Below are positions 45,597 through 54,429 of a stretch of DNA of 64,000 bases, piece by piece. This stretch comes from an uncultured Actinomycetes bacterium. Its GTDB lineage: Bacteria > Actinomycetota > Acidimicrobiia > Acidimicrobiales > Acidimicrobilacustridaceae. The stretch is taken from NCBI GenBank assembly GCA_937876315.1, contig CALEHQ010000006.1, positions 1 to 64,000 of the forward strand, written 5' to 3'. The number at the start of each line of letters is the position of its first letter. Position 1 is the stretch's first letter. The translations under genes were made by a program, and so were the position numbers. The notes under the pieces were generated by a model. It saw only the letters and a program-made list of their open reading frames with translations. It ran no database searches and was not told the origin of the DNA.

Positions 45597-46346
45597 TCAG
45601 AGGTCGATGGAGCCCATGATCTCATCGGGGATGTCGAAGTTGGCGTAGACGTCCTGGACGTCGTCGTCGTCTTCGAGTGCATCAATAACCCGAAGCACGG
45701 CCTTGGCTGCATCGGCGGTATCAAGCATCACCGTTGTGGTCGACACCATTGTTGAATCAGCAGACTCAATGGCGATGCCTGCTTCTTCAAGCACAGCGCG
45801 CACCCCAGCAAGATCAGTTGGCGCGCACACCAGCTTCCACGTATCGCCTTCATCGGCGAGATCTTCGAGACCAGCGTCGAGTGCCGCCATCATGATGTCG
45901 TCTTCTTCAGCGCTTCGCGGAAGGATAATGACGCCCTTACGTTCGAACTGCCAAGACACGGCGCCGGGTTCGGCGAGCGATCCCCCAGTTTTCTTCAGCG
46001 CGGTACGTACTTCACTGCCAGAACGATTGCGATTGTCAGTGAGCACGTCGATGAGGATCGCGACACCGTGCGGCGCGTAACCCTCATAGGTGATCTGCTC
46101 ATAGGTGACTCCTTCGAGTTCACCGGTTCCGCGCTTGATGGCGCGCTCGATGGTGTCGATCGGGACTGAACTGTCGCGCGCCTTTTGGAACATTGTGCGA
46201 AGCGCTGGGTTCATTGCAGGATCGCCACCACCTTCACGTGCGGCAACCTCAACCTGACGGATCAACTTGGCGAACACCTTGGCGCGCTTTTGATCAGCAG
46301 CGCCCTTCTTATGTTTGATCGTCGCCCATTTGGAATGTCCAGACAT
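45597..46346 (-). CDS. yebC: YebC/PmpR family transcription or translation factor
   Basis: 249 residues with the full YebC layout: N-terminal helical bundle (MSGHSKWATIKHKKGAADQKR, a near-invariant start), central mixed domain with GYAPHGVAILIDVLTDNRNR, and a C-terminal domain with SWQFERKGVIILPR. The family binds DNA or acts on the ribosome at proline-rich stretches, depending on the report. AGAGAGG precedes the ATG. In actinobacteria it commonly sits next to pdxS/pdxT, as it does here (pdxT is 40 bases upstream on the same strand). Confidence 0.97.
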   Translation of the reverse strand: MSGHSKWATIKHKKGAADQKRAKVFAKLIRQVEVAAREGGGDPAMNPALRTMFQKARDSSVPIDTIERAIKRGTGELEGVTYEQITYEGYAPHGVAILIDVLTDNRNRSGSEVRTALKKTGGSLAEPGAVSWQFERKGVIILPRSAEEDDIMMAALDAGLEDLADEGDTWKLVCAPTDLAGVRAVLEEAGIAIESADSTMVSTTTVMLDTADAAKAVLRVIDALEDDDDVQDVYANFDIPDEIMGSIDL

Positions 46347-46386
46347 TGGTGCCTCTCTTACGGTTCAGAAATTACGAGGAGCGCAG

Positions 46387-46974
46387 TCATGCTGCCATCC
46401 CCTTGATGAATAGTTCATGAAGTCGGAGATCAGGTGACAATTCAGGATGGAACGAGGTCACAAGGACCTGACCCTGACGGCACGCCACCGGTCGACCTTC
46501 TTCAACCGCAGCGAGAATCTCGACACCCGGTCCGACGCGTTCAACGCTTGGTGCCCGAATAAACACTGCGTGCACTGGAGCTTCAGCCAAACCAATTACG
46601 TTCAGATCGGTTTCGAATGAATCGATCTGACGACCAAACGCGTTGCGACGAACTGAAATATCGATAGCGCCAAATGACAACTGATCGTCGCGGCCGTCGA
46701 GAATTTCCGAGGCCAACATGATCATGCCTGCACAAGTTCCGAACGCAGGCATGCCTACAGCCAGACGTTCCGCTAACGGATCGAACAATTCGTTAATGAC
46801 GAGCAACTTCGAGATCGTGCTGGATTCGCCACCGGGCAGAACTAACCCATCGACACGGGCTAGATGCTCGGCCCGACGCACCTCAACTGTTTCAACGCCA
46901 AGACGTTCAAGCGCGTGAACGTGCAGGTCAACTGCGCCCTGAAGCGCAAGAACTCCAATACGGGGAAGAGCCAC
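46387..46974 (-). CDS. pdxT: Pyridoxal 5'-phosphate synthase glutaminase subunit
   Basis: 195 residues from GTG 46974, with GGAG seven bases upstream; the frame is open to a GTG at 46992 that would add six residues. PdxT hydrolyses glutamine and feeds ammonia to PdxS. Seen: [17 protein letters not shown], the oxyanion loop [13 protein letters not shown], the nucleophile Cys81 in [11 protein letters not shown], and the catalytic His/Glu in SFHPELSPD. Length matches the family (about 190-200). It follows pdxS by 53 bases. Confidence 0.95.
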   Translation of the reverse strand: MALPRIGVLALQGAVDLHVHALERLGVETVEVRRAEHLARVDGLVLPGGESSTISKLLVINELFDPLAERLAVGMPAFGTCAGMIMLASEILDGRDDQLSFGAIDISVRRNAFGRQIDSFETDLNVIGLAEAPVHAVFIRAPSVERVGPGVEILAAVEEGRPVACRQGQVLVTSFHPELSPDLRLHELFIKGMAA

Positions 46975-47027
46975 CTGGGGGCTCCGATCCACGAGCAGTC
47001 ATTTGAAACGGTTCACCGCAGTGCGGC

Positions 47028-47933
47028 TCACCAACCCCGCTCAGAGAGTCTGGTTTCAAGCGAACCGATTTCAAGACCGGGCATTGCGTCGCCGAGACCA
47101 CGACTGACCTTCGCTAGGATGTCTGGGTCGAGGTAGTTGGCGGTTGCCTCAACGATGGCCTTGGCCATGTGCGAGGGATCGGAACTCTTGAAGATGCCCG
47201 AGCCAACGAAGACGGCCTGAGCGCCAAGCTGCATCACGAGCGATGCGTCGGCGGGAGTGGCGATGCCACCTGCGCAGAACATCGGCACGGGAAGCGTTCC
47301 GGTTTCGGCGATTTCCTGGACAAGCGGAAGTGGCGCTTGCAGACGCTTGGCCCAATCGAACAGTTCGGCCTGATCGGCGGTGGTGATCTTGCGAATGTCG
47401 CCAAGAATCGAGCGAAGGTGACGAACTGCTTCAACGACGTTGCCGGTTCCGGCCTCGCCCTTCGAGCGGATCATGCACGCGCCTTCAGAAATGCGGCGGA
47501 GTGCTTCGCCAAGATTGGTTGCGCCGCAAACGAACGGAACATCAAATGCCCACTTGTCAATGTGGTGGGCTTCGTCGGCTGGCGTGAGAACTTCGGACTC
47601 GTCGATGTAGTCAACCTGAAGGGCCTGAAGGATCTGCGCTTCAGCGATGTGGCCAATTCGAGCCTTCGCCATCACCGGAATGCTGACGACTTCCTGGATG
47701 CCTTGGATCATTTCCGGGTCGCTCATACGAGCGACGCCACCGTCGCGACGGATATCGGAGGGAACTCGCTCGAGGGCCATGACCGCAACGGCTCCGGCGT
47801 CTTCAGCGATCTTGGCCTGCGCCGGATCGACAACGTCCATGATGACGCCGCCCTTCAGCATGTCAGCGAGTCCACGCTTGACGAGGTCAGTACCGGTTGC
47901 TCGGGAGACAATCCCATTGGTCAGATCAGCCAT
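47028..47933 (-). CDS. pdxS: Pyridoxal 5'-phosphate synthase lyase subunit
   Basis: 301 residues. Builds pyridoxal 5'-phosphate from ribose 5-phosphate, glyceraldehyde 3-phosphate and ammonia. The PdxS/SNZ barrel is clear: [56 protein letters not shown] with the Schiff-base lysine, and [20 protein letters not shown]. The ATG at 47933 gives the normal MADLTNG-type start. Downstream pdxT and yebC complete the usual actinobacterial order. Confidence 0.98.
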   Translation of the reverse strand: MADLTNGIVSRATGTDLVKRGLADMLKGGVIMDVVDPAQAKIAEDAGAVAVMALERVPSDIRRDGGVARMSDPEMIQGIQEVVSIPVMAKARIGHIAEAQILQALQVDYIDESEVLTPADEAHHIDKWAFDVPFVCGATNLGEALRRISEGACMIRSKGEAGTGNVVEAVRHLRSILGDIRKITTADQAELFDWAKRLQAPLPLVQEIAETGTLPVPMFCAGGIATPADASLVMQLGAQAVFVGSGIFKSSDPSHMAKAIVEATANYLDPDILAKVSRGLGDAMPGLEIGSLETRLSERGW

Positions 47934-47981
47934 GGAAGCAGTCTACGGGCGAGAACCCCACCCGAACGAAGTCGAAGGGGA

Positions 47982-49175
47982 TCAACCCTTGATGGCAAGA
48001 AACGCGTCGGCAGTGGGTTGGTCGATCGTCGCAACCGCCGAGCCCACTCTGGGCAAGGCCACCCATGTCCGACCGGGCGTCAGAAGAATCGGTGTGCCGT
48101 CGGCGGCGGTGTAGGTCGTGGGTTTGTCGGCCGAGGGACGAGACCAAGTTCCGGAAACCACCCGACCATCACTGAAGACCAGAACCTTGCCGGAGCCAAC
48201 GGTGAGCGCCATCGGCGATCGACTGTCCGATGGGCTCTGGCCGTAGTCGATGAACTGCACGATCACATTTTCAGGAGAGACCTGAACGCCTGCGGTATCG
48301 AGCGTCGCGCTCTTTGCTCGGGGATGGGTCTGGTCGACCTGCAGACGCGACCAGCCCTTGGTGGCGGCGTTCCACACATAGTCAACTCTGACGCCACCGA
48401 AATCGAGACTGAACCCCGGTGTGGGTAAACCTGGAAGCGTTGTCGTCGTGGTCGGCGGCACAATCGTTGTCGTCGTTGACGATGACTTCTTGGAGGTTGT
48501 TGTCGACGTAGAGGACGTGGTTGTCGCTGAAGGCGAAGTGGCAACCTTGCGGAAATTGAAGATCGGCGCAGGGTTGCCCGAATTTGCAGGAGCCTTCAAC
48601 TCAAGAAGCTGCGGAAGATGCACGTACAAGTTGTGTGGCGCCTGACGATCGTTCGCTCGGTAATACGCCGGAGATGCAGCGTCGTGCGACGCATCAATCA
48701 GAATCCCCTTGCGCTCTGCATTCCTAACTTCGCCGACGACGCCTGCGTTGCCTCCCGACCAAGAAAACAACGGCGTCGAAAGATCGGCAACGAGATCAAT
48801 ATCGCTTGATCGAGCCGAGCGCACGGGGCCGACAGGATCGACCAAGTTCGAGTGGAATACCAACGCGTATCGAGTGATGCCTTCGACAAGTAATTCGTAG
48901 ACGATGTCGGCTTCGTTGATACCGGTCTGCGGGCGGGAATCGGGACTGTTGTCGATCTTGACCACAACGGCAGGGTGAGCAGGACCACTGGCTTTCGCGT
49001 CGGGAACACCCGTAAGCGGCCACACCGGAAGGGTTGTTGTTGTCGTTGATGTTGTCGGCTCCGGGATTGCCGACTCGGTGGAATCGGACCGGGTGAGAGC
49101 GAACACGACCCCGCCCACGATGACAAGGGCTCCGACCGATCCACCAATGATCATCCACAACTTTTTGCGAGTCAT
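47982..49175 (-). CDS. DUF3048 (YerB-like) membrane-anchored protein
   Basis: 397 residues. A short basic start and one hydrophobic span (LWMIIGGSVGALVIVGGVVF) anchor or export it, then a Ser/Thr-rich stretch (TTSTTTTTLP), a DUF3048 domain from about residue 60 to the end (VKIDNSPDSRPQTGINEADI, VGPVRSARSSDIDLV, and the C-terminal LTPGRTWVAL segment), interrupted at about 210-250 by a second low-complexity Ser/Thr/Lys run. It has no lipobox cysteine. Function of the family is unknown; it is thought to act outside the membrane. Its ATG overlaps the stop of the HtpX-like gene by four bases. Confidence 0.9.
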   Translation of the reverse strand: MTRKKLWMIIGGSVGALVIVGGVVFALTRSDSTESAIPEPTTSTTTTTLPVWPLTGVPDAKASGPAHPAVVVKIDNSPDSRPQTGINEADIVYELLVEGITRYALVFHSNLVDPVGPVRSARSSDIDLVADLSTPLFSWSGGNAGVVGEVRNAERKGILIDASHDAASPAYYRANDRQAPHNLYVHLPQLLELKAPANSGNPAPIFNFRKVATSPSATTTSSTSTTTSKKSSSTTTTIVPPTTTTTLPGLPTPGFSLDFGGVRVDYVWNAATKGWSRLQVDQTHPRAKSATLDTAGVQVSPENVIVQFIDYGQSPSDSRSPMALTVGSGKVLVFSDGRVVSGTWSRPSADKPTTYTAADGTPILLTPGRTWVALPRVGSAVATIDQPTADAFLAIKG

Positions 49176-49939
49176 AGCAATCGAAGCGCTTCCATCCGAT
49201 GGGTAAGGGCATCTGCATCAACAGAAATTGGGTCGACCAGCCAAAGTCGGCGCAGCGACGGCGACCCCGCGGAAACCATGGATCCCACTCGAAGACATAC
49301 TCCAAGTGCACCAACCAGTCCGGGTGGATAGCGAGTGAGCATCACCGCCGAACGATCGAGGAGTAGATCGCGATCAGGATCGCCAAGACTTGAACTATGG
49401 CCCAACATCGAGGCGAAGACGCGCGTCGCAGGGGCGGCTTCGAGCCGAACACCCATGGTGGCGGAGAAAACATCTCCCTGACGAAGTTGTACAAATGCTC
49501 GAGCAACGACTCCTTCAAGTTCAACACGACTCAACTGGGAAAGCAGCCCAGAGGTAGCGATGATCGCGGCGTGTTCGGCATCGGTTCCAACCACAAGGAG
49601 ATTCACAGAGGGAGTGTCGAGGATCAGCAGTTCCGGAAGAGGAACTCCGGCTGTGGCAGAAAGCCCCTCAGCGAGATTGCGGAACCCAGCGGCCTCGGGA
49701 CCATCAGCAGGCCTCGCTCCGAGCTGTTGAATGATCGCATCGTCGATTCCGGCGGCAAAGGTACGCATCCGGACAACCACGGCGACTGCAGTGATGACAA
49801 GACCGACGATTAGGCCAACCACGCCCGCAACTACCGCGAGAACTGCGGTGACGACCAGACCCATTAGGGCCAGTGGCAGCGCGGCAGCAAGTCCATATTT
49901 GGCGGAACGAGGCGACGCTTGCTCAAGAGTGGAAGTCAC
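49172..49939 (-). CDS. HtpX-like (M48 fold) protein lacking the HExxH zinc motif
   Basis: 255 residues from GTG 49939. Two hydrophobic helices near residues 16-56 are followed by text that aligns well with the HtpX/M48 peptidase core: GLSATAGVPLPELLILDTPS, then HAAIIATSGLLSQLSRVELE. Where HtpX has the zinc motif HELSH, this protein has RAFVQ (within GVVARAFVQLRQGD), so both histidines and the glutamate are lost. It is therefore probably not a zinc protease but could bind substrates or chaperone. It ends within the DUF3048 start (ATGA overlap), so the two are co-translated. Confidence 0.8.
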   Translation of the reverse strand: MTSTLEQASPRSAKYGLAAALPLALMGLVVTAVLAVVAGVVGLIVGLVITAVAVVVRMRTFAAGIDDAIIQQLGARPADGPEAAGFRNLAEGLSATAGVPLPELLILDTPSVNLLVVGTDAEHAAIIATSGLLSQLSRVELEGVVARAFVQLRQGDVFSATMGVRLEAAPATRVFASMLGHSSSLGDPDRDLLLDRSAVMLTRYPPGLVGALGVCLRVGSMVSAGSPSLRRLWLVDPISVDADALTHRMEALRLL

Positions 49940-49975
49940 ACGAAGCCTTCGATAGGGAAAGAGGACAGGGCGATA

Positions 49976-51052
49976 CTACCGGCGAAGCGCTACTCGCTCG
50001 AAGATCTCCTCATAGCGTTCAGCGAGACGGTCCATGGAGAATCCCCCTGCTCGCTCTGAGCCCGAGGCCACAAGCGATTCACGTAGAGGTGCTTCGTCGA
50101 GAACTCGTCGCAATGCCCCTGCGAGGACCGCTGGATCTCCTGGCGGAACGAGAACTGCGTCTTTATTGGCTCTCGCCACATTGGCGTATCCGGGGAGGTT
50201 GCTGGCGACGACAGCGGTCTTCGCAGCCATCGCCTCGAGCAGTACGACACCGAATGATTCCCCGCCGAGCGATGGTGCACAGAAAACCTCCGCAGAACGA
50301 AGCCGTTGGATCTTTTCCGCTTCCGAAATTCGACCCAGCCATTCGATCCGCGTATCTCCAGCGACACTTCGGCGAAGTTCTTCGGTCTCGGGTCCGTCGC
50401 TGGCCACGACAAGACGAACGCCCGCCGGAAGCTCACCCATTGCTTCGAGCAGCACCGCGAGACCCTTGCGCGGTTCGTGACGACCAAGGAAAAGAATCGT
50501 GCGAGGTTCCGCTTTCGGGATTGCCGGGCCGGCGTAGTGGGAAAGATCAACACCGTTGAAGAGCAGCTCGTAGGAACCGCCTACCGCTTCGATTGCCATG
50601 TCGCGAGCGTCGGCTGAGACTGCACAACGAACATCGATCTTTCGCGCCAACCACCGAACAACAGGCTGAAGCCATCGGTAGGCAGCACTCTCCCCCGCCG
50701 CATGAAAGGTGCCAACGATCGGTTGCGACTTGAACAGCAGTGCCGTATTGGTGACGCCCGGCGCGAGCGGTTCATGGACATTCACAACATCGAAGCGTTC
50801 GTCGCGAAGCGCTCGAATCGTGCGCAATTGCGCCGAGGGGTCGGGGGCAATTGGAGCGACCGATCCGTTGGCGGCTGTCGGAAGACTGTCGCCCAGGGGC
50901 GTGACACCGGAATCAGGCGGTGGCCCATCACAGGGGCCAAGGACTCGGACATCGTGTCCGCGAGCACGCAGCGCACGAGCGAGCGACAACACCTGACCTT
51001 GCACACCACCAGGAAGGGTAAGGCTGTAGGGGCAAACAATCCCGATACGCAT
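49976..51052 (-). CDS. pimA: Phosphatidylinositol mannosyltransferase (PimA-like, GT4)
   Basis: 358 residues from ATG 51052 (the frame is open further but would enter the acyltransferase gene). The N-terminus MRIGIVCPYSLTLPGGVQGQ is nearly the PimA start, followed by a HEPLAPGVTNTALLF acceptor site, TFHAAGESA, GRHEPRKGLAVLLEAM and the donor motif SLGGESFGVVLLEAMAAKT. PimA adds the first mannose from GDP-mannose to phosphatidylinositol on the cytoplasmic face. It follows the acyltransferase gene with one intervening base, and PI synthase lies just upstream, forming a PIM operon. Confidence 0.93.
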   Translation of the reverse strand: MRIGIVCPYSLTLPGGVQGQVLSLARALRARGHDVRVLGPCDGPPPDSGVTPLGDSLPTAANGSVAPIAPDPSAQLRTIRALRDERFDVVNVHEPLAPGVTNTALLFKSQPIVGTFHAAGESAAYRWLQPVVRWLARKIDVRCAVSADARDMAIEAVGGSYELLFNGVDLSHYAGPAIPKAEPRTILFLGRHEPRKGLAVLLEAMGELPAGVRLVVASDGPETEELRRSVAGDTRIEWLGRISEAEKIQRLRSAEVFCAPSLGGESFGVVLLEAMAAKTAVVASNLPGYANVARANKDAVLVPPGDPAVLAGALRRVLDEAPLRESLVASGSERAGGFSMDRLAERYEEIFERVALRR

Positions 51053-51053
51053 G

Positions 51054-52010
51054 TCAGTCGCCGCTGCGCGCTGCAAGTGAAGACGGCCCACGTTTGGGTC
51101 GTGGATGCGGTTTACCGATTCGTTCAAGTTCGGCGTAGTCGCTCGGCCAGTTCGGCTGCTGCAGATGCCACTGCTCCGGCGCATGACGGATGAGATCTTC
51201 GAGCCGACCAGCCAAGTCGATCGTGACTCGACGCACGTCGTCACGAAGTCGTCCTTCGCGAACAACTTCCAACGGCGGTTCAACCACAGCGTGATGACCA
51301 GTTCGGCCTTCGAAATAGACAGCACACGGAATGAGTGCAGCACCAGTGCGCAATGCGAGAGTTGCGGGGCCTGCGGGAATCGTCGTGATCTCGCCAAAGA
51401 ACTCAAGCTCAACGCCGTCGCCGATGATGTCGCGGTCGGCAAGCAAGCACACGACATGATTGGAATTCAACGCCTTGAGAATCTCGTTACCTGCATCAGG
51501 CCCCAACGGAACGATGTTCAGCCCGATTTCTCGACGGAACTCCACGAAGAATTCAAACAAGGCCGGAGGTTCAAGCGACTCGACCACCGCAGTCACGGGA
51601 ATCTTCATCACCTTCGTCATCCAAAATGCGGCCCATTCCCATCCGCCTAAGTGCGGCAAAACCGCCACCACTCCCTTGCCCGCATTGAGCGCGTCAGCAA
51701 TGTGGGTGAAGTCTTCAAAAGCAAAACTGAAGTCGACTTGTTCCGGAGTTAACTGCGGTAAACGAAAAGAATCGATCCAGTAGCGCGCGTAACTGTCGAA
51801 TGTCGCGTCGACGGCGCGGTCGAGAGCCTTACCTTCAAGAGTGGGATCGGCACGATGAAGATGCCTCGCAACAAGCATGCGTCGCTCTTTTGATACCGAA
51901 GCAGCGATACGACTCAAACCTTTTGCAGTGATCTCAGCGACCGGACGCGGCACAGCCCGCGTGAACGCTGCACCCGCGCGATAGGCCGCGGTGACCGGAT
52001 CTAGCGCCAT
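51054..52010 (-). CDS. Lysophospholipid acyltransferase (PatA/LpxL-like)
   Basis: 318 residues. The family adds a fatty acyl chain from acyl-CoA to a glycolipid. The LPLAT core shows an HxxGxxE-like catalytic block at VLPHLGGWEWAAFWM, and further conserved patches VVCLLADRDIIGDGVELEFF and PAGPATLALRTGAALIPCAV. In mycobacteria PatA (Rv2611c) acylates the mannose of PIM and sits in the same gene order between pgsA and pimA, as here. The specific substrate is inferred from that order. Confidence 0.9.
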   Translation of the reverse strand: MALDPVTAAYRAGAAFTRAVPRPVAEITAKGLSRIAASVSKERRMLVARHLHRADPTLEGKALDRAVDATFDSYARYWIDSFRLPQLTPEQVDFSFAFEDFTHIADALNAGKGVVAVLPHLGGWEWAAFWMTKVMKIPVTAVVESLEPPALFEFFVEFRREIGLNIVPLGPDAGNEILKALNSNHVVCLLADRDIIGDGVELEFFGEITTIPAGPATLALRTGAALIPCAVYFEGRTGHHAVVEPPLEVVREGRLRDDVRRVTIDLAGRLEDLIRHAPEQWHLQQPNWPSDYAELERIGKPHPRPKRGPSSLAARSGD

Positions 52011-52016
52011 GAGCGC

Positions 52017-52709
52017 CTAACGGCGTCGACGCGCCTGGAGGTTCTGACGCCACTGTGACGACCCGGCGCGGGTTGCGCGGGCAGCACGGCGACGAGACGC
52101 GCGGCGTGTTGGAGCAACGACTGGACGCTCCTGCGATGCCTGGCGCCACACCTTCACAAAGCGTTGCACAGCAGTCACGATTGTCAGAACGAGCATGACC
52201 CAAAGGACTGGGATCAGCAGGACGGGAAAGAGAAGACCCAGGCCAAGGAGGATGACGCGTTCAGCGCGCTCCATGACGCCGCCCTTGGCGTTAAAGCCAA
52301 GGGCTTCGGCCTTGGCCCGTTCGTAGGAAATGATGAGCGAAGCGCCGAGCACGGCCATTGGCAGAAGGGGCATAAGCCCGCCGTAGGTATCGGCAAGGTA
52401 CCAGGCCACACCACCCAGCAACATCGTGTCGGACACTCGGTCGGCGACAGAATCGAAAAACGCGCCCCGAGGACCAGCGGTGCCGGCCGCCTTGGCGACA
52501 GCGCCATCGAGGGCGTCTGGCAAACCGGTGAGCACCAAGAGAAGTAGTCCGAGCGGCAAGAAGCCAGCAGCGATCGCAACTGCAGCACACGCCGACATAA
52601 CCACGCCAAGGGCGGTCAGGCGATCGGCAGTGAAACCAAGATTGAGCAAGTTTGCTCCAACCGGCTTCAACGCTTTCTCGATATTGGTTCGCCAACGACC
52701 ATCAAGCAC
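52017..52709 (-). CDS. pgsA: CDP-alcohol phosphatidyltransferase (phosphatidylinositol synthase-like)
   Basis: 230 residues with about five to six membrane helices. The CDP-alcohol motif is readable: DALDGAVAKAAG, then GAFFDSVADRVSD, the metal-binding D-x2-DG-x8-G-x3-D-x3-D pattern; one position, normally Arg in DGxxAR, is Lys here. The enzyme transfers a phosphatidyl group from CDP-diacylglycerol to an alcohol. The neighbours pimA and PatA-like suggest inositol phosphate as acceptor. The C-terminal ~30 residues are strongly basic. Confidence 0.9.
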   Translation of the reverse strand: MLDGRWRTNIEKALKPVGANLLNLGFTADRLTALGVVMSACAAVAIAAGFLPLGLLLLVLTGLPDALDGAVAKAAGTAGPRGAFFDSVADRVSDTMLLGGVAWYLADTYGGLMPLLPMAVLGASLIISYERAKAEALGFNAKGGVMERAERVILLGLGLLFPVLLIPVLWVMLVLTIVTAVQRFVKVWRQASQERPVVAPTRRASRRRAARATRAGSSQWRQNLQARRRR

Positions 52710-52732
52710 GAAGAAAGGCTAGCAGTGGGCCA

Positions 52733-52766
52733 TTGACCGACCCCGGCACGCCCCTAATCTGCAGCA
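52733..52766 (+). promoter_or_regulatory. Candidate leaderless promoter
   Basis: TTGACC (52733-52738) and TAATCT (52755-52760) are separated by 16 bases and match the sigma-70-type -35 and -10 elements well. The ATG at 52767 is seven bases after the -10, the place expected for the transcription start, so the mRNA would be leaderless. No ribosome-binding site is seen upstream of this gene, which agrees. Confidence 0.55.
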
Positions 52767-53255
52767 ATGACTGACTACTCGACCCTTATGCCCGGCGATG
52801 CCGTGGTCGCCCTGCGCACCCTTCCGCGACGGGTCAACGCTGCCCTTGGCATAGTCGACGAGGTAACCGAGGGACGAGCCCACCAATTGGGCGCTGACGG
52901 CGTTTCTGCCATCGAGGCCATTCTCGGAGCAACCGCCACACTTGCGGTACTGGAAAAGGGCCTCAGCGATGTCTCAATTCTCGATGACGCCCCACTTCAC
53001 CCGGCAGTGACCAACCGACGACTCCGTTCCATCGAACTATCAACGAACGAACCCTCTGAAGCGGTGTTGGAACAGTTCACCGAACGTGTGACGGCCGTTG
53101 CCGACTTGGCTGATTCCATCGAAGGCAAAGATTGGTCGCGTACCGGCGTCGTAGCCGATGTCAGAATCAGCGCGCTTGACCTTTTGCGCGATGCCGTTGA
53201 GGTTGGAGTCGAAGCGCTCACTCAGGTCGAGCGCATCATCGCGTCGCTCCGCTGA
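52767..53255 (+). CDS. Conserved protein of unknown function
   Basis: 162 residues, no signal or membrane span. Predominantly helical, with patches ALRTLPRRVNAALGIVDEVT, SAIEAILGATATLAVLEKG, and a C-terminal ISALDLLRDAVEVGVEALTQ. Helix-heavy composition with regular Leu/Ala spacing suggests a four-helix arrangement. I do not recognise a family. It has its own leaderless promoter candidate and lies divergently from the PI synthase gene, converging on the small membrane protein gene at 53275. Confidence 0.75.
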   Translation: MTDYSTLMPGDAVVALRTLPRRVNAALGIVDEVTEGRAHQLGADGVSAIEAILGATATLAVLEKGLSDVSILDDAPLHPAVTNRRLRSIELSTNEPSEAVLEQFTERVTAVADLADSIEGKDWSRTGVVADVRISALDLLRDAVEVGVEALTQVERIIASLR

Positions 53256-53274
53256 ACACGAACTTCCCGAAGCT

Positions 53275-53808
53275 TTATTCGGCCCAGTCCTCGGGGTTGT
53301 CTTCAACGAACCATTCGACAATGGATCCGTCGACGCCATCGACGAGCACAAGCCCGCGCTTTTCAGGCGGATCTTCCGCGCTGTAGAGCAGGATGCGCCA
53401 TGTTGGTCGACTTAGGAGTCCGCGCCAGCCCATCTGCGCCGAAGCATGGCCGACTGGAAACCCAACCTGCTTGGTGGCAGCGACGAGTGCATCACTTTCG
53501 TCCACTTTCAAGTTCCAACCCGCAACAAAACTGTAGAGGCCGAACAACGCAAGCAAGATCGCCGCGATGAGAACGCCCTGGTTCATCAGAACGGGATCGC
53601 TGCCACTGCGAAACACCCAGATGAAGATGCAGATCGCAGAGATCGCCCAATACAGATATGCAGGAACCCGACGCCGATTGTTGTTCGGGAAGAGATAGGG
53701 GCCGACATAGCCCGCCGCATTCAGATCTTCGGGAAGTGAGTCACGAATATCAGCGTCGTTCAGCGGCGCTGTCGATGCGGATTCGGTGGCGTCGTTCATG
53801 TCAGACAT
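53275..53808 (-). CDS. Small conserved membrane protein
   Basis: 177 residues from ATG 53808 (a second ATG at 53799 is equally possible; both lack a clear ribosome site). A Ser/Asp-rich N-terminus is followed by PYLFPNNNRRRVPAYLYWAI, two hydrophobic helices (about residues 53-67 and 79-97), and a soluble C-terminal domain of ~75 residues with WRILLYSAEDPPEKRGLV. No recognised domain. It lies 47 bases downstream of the copper chaperone gene on the same strand and may belong to its transcript. Confidence 0.7.
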   Translation of the reverse strand: MSDMNDATESASTAPLNDADIRDSLPEDLNAAGYVGPYLFPNNNRRRVPAYLYWAISAICIFIWVFRSGSDPVLMNQGVLIAAILLALFGLYSFVAGWNLKVDESDALVAATKQVGFPVGHASAQMGWRGLLSRPTWRILLYSAEDPPEKRGLVLVDGVDGSIVEWFVEDNPEDWAE

Positions 53809-53854
53809 CGGATGGGACCGTAGCCCCCTGCGGGCCACGGTCGCACACCCACGG

Positions 53855-54379
53855 TCAGGATGCCTTCACATTGGCGGTCACCTTCACCACGCCGCCGTTG
53901 AGGAATCCGAGATTGAGGTCGAACTTCTGCCCATCCTTCAGGGGGGCAACGAGGCCGATCAGCATGATGTGGTAGCCGCCTGGTTCGAAGGTGACCGAGC
54001 CGTTCGCAGGAATAGTCACCGAGGCGACTTCCTTCATCGACATCATTGATGAGGAGCCCGCACCCATGGTGGTCGCTGTCGTTCCGTCGCTCGTCACTGT
54101 TTCATGAATAGACGCGCTCTTCGCAAATGCCTGTGGCACCGAAGCTGAGAAAAGCTTGTCGGCAGTTCCCGAAGTGTTTTCAATTGTGAGATACACCGCG
54201 CCCGTATCGGCTGCCCCCGCTGACTCGCGAGCCCAAACGTTGCTCACAACGATGTCCTTACCTTGAAACGTTGCCGACGAGGACCCCGAACTCGAACAGG
54301 CCGAGGCAACAAGAGCCAAGCCGGCGATGAGGGCGATCGCAATGAGCGCCAAAGGGCGAGAAGGGGAACGGGGGTTCAT
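53855..54379 (-). CDS. PCu(A)C copper chaperone lipoprotein
   Basis: 174 residues. A lipobox LVASAC (Cys28) marks a lipoprotein. The PCu(A)C domain is seen: VWARESAGAADTGAVYLTIE, the His and Met ligands in SIHETVTS and the Met-rich MMSMKE, and the closing copper motif GGYHIMLIGL (HxM). The family binds Cu(I) outside the membrane and delivers copper to the CuA site of cytochrome oxidase. The SCO1 gene is immediately upstream, so the pair probably matures the oxidase. The extra Met run (about residues 112-118) is not typical of the smallest homologues. Confidence 0.92.
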   Translation of the reverse strand: MNPRSPSRPLALIAIALIAGLALVASACSSSGSSSATFQGKDIVVSNVWARESAGAADTGAVYLTIENTSGTADKLFSASVPQAFAKSASIHETVTSDGTTATTMGAGSSSMMSMKEVASVTIPANGSVTFEPGGYHIMLIGLVAPLKDGQKFDLNLGFLNGGVVKVTANVKAS

Positions 54380-54429
54380 CGTGTCTCCATAGGGGGGGTG
54401 GATTGACTCGTTGGTGAGGACTTCTCACC

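Noticed and set aside
47169-48428. Long open frame (419 residues) on the + strand opposite pdxS and DUF3048
   Set aside because: Spans two well-supported - strand genes and shows no domain; codon-structure shadow.
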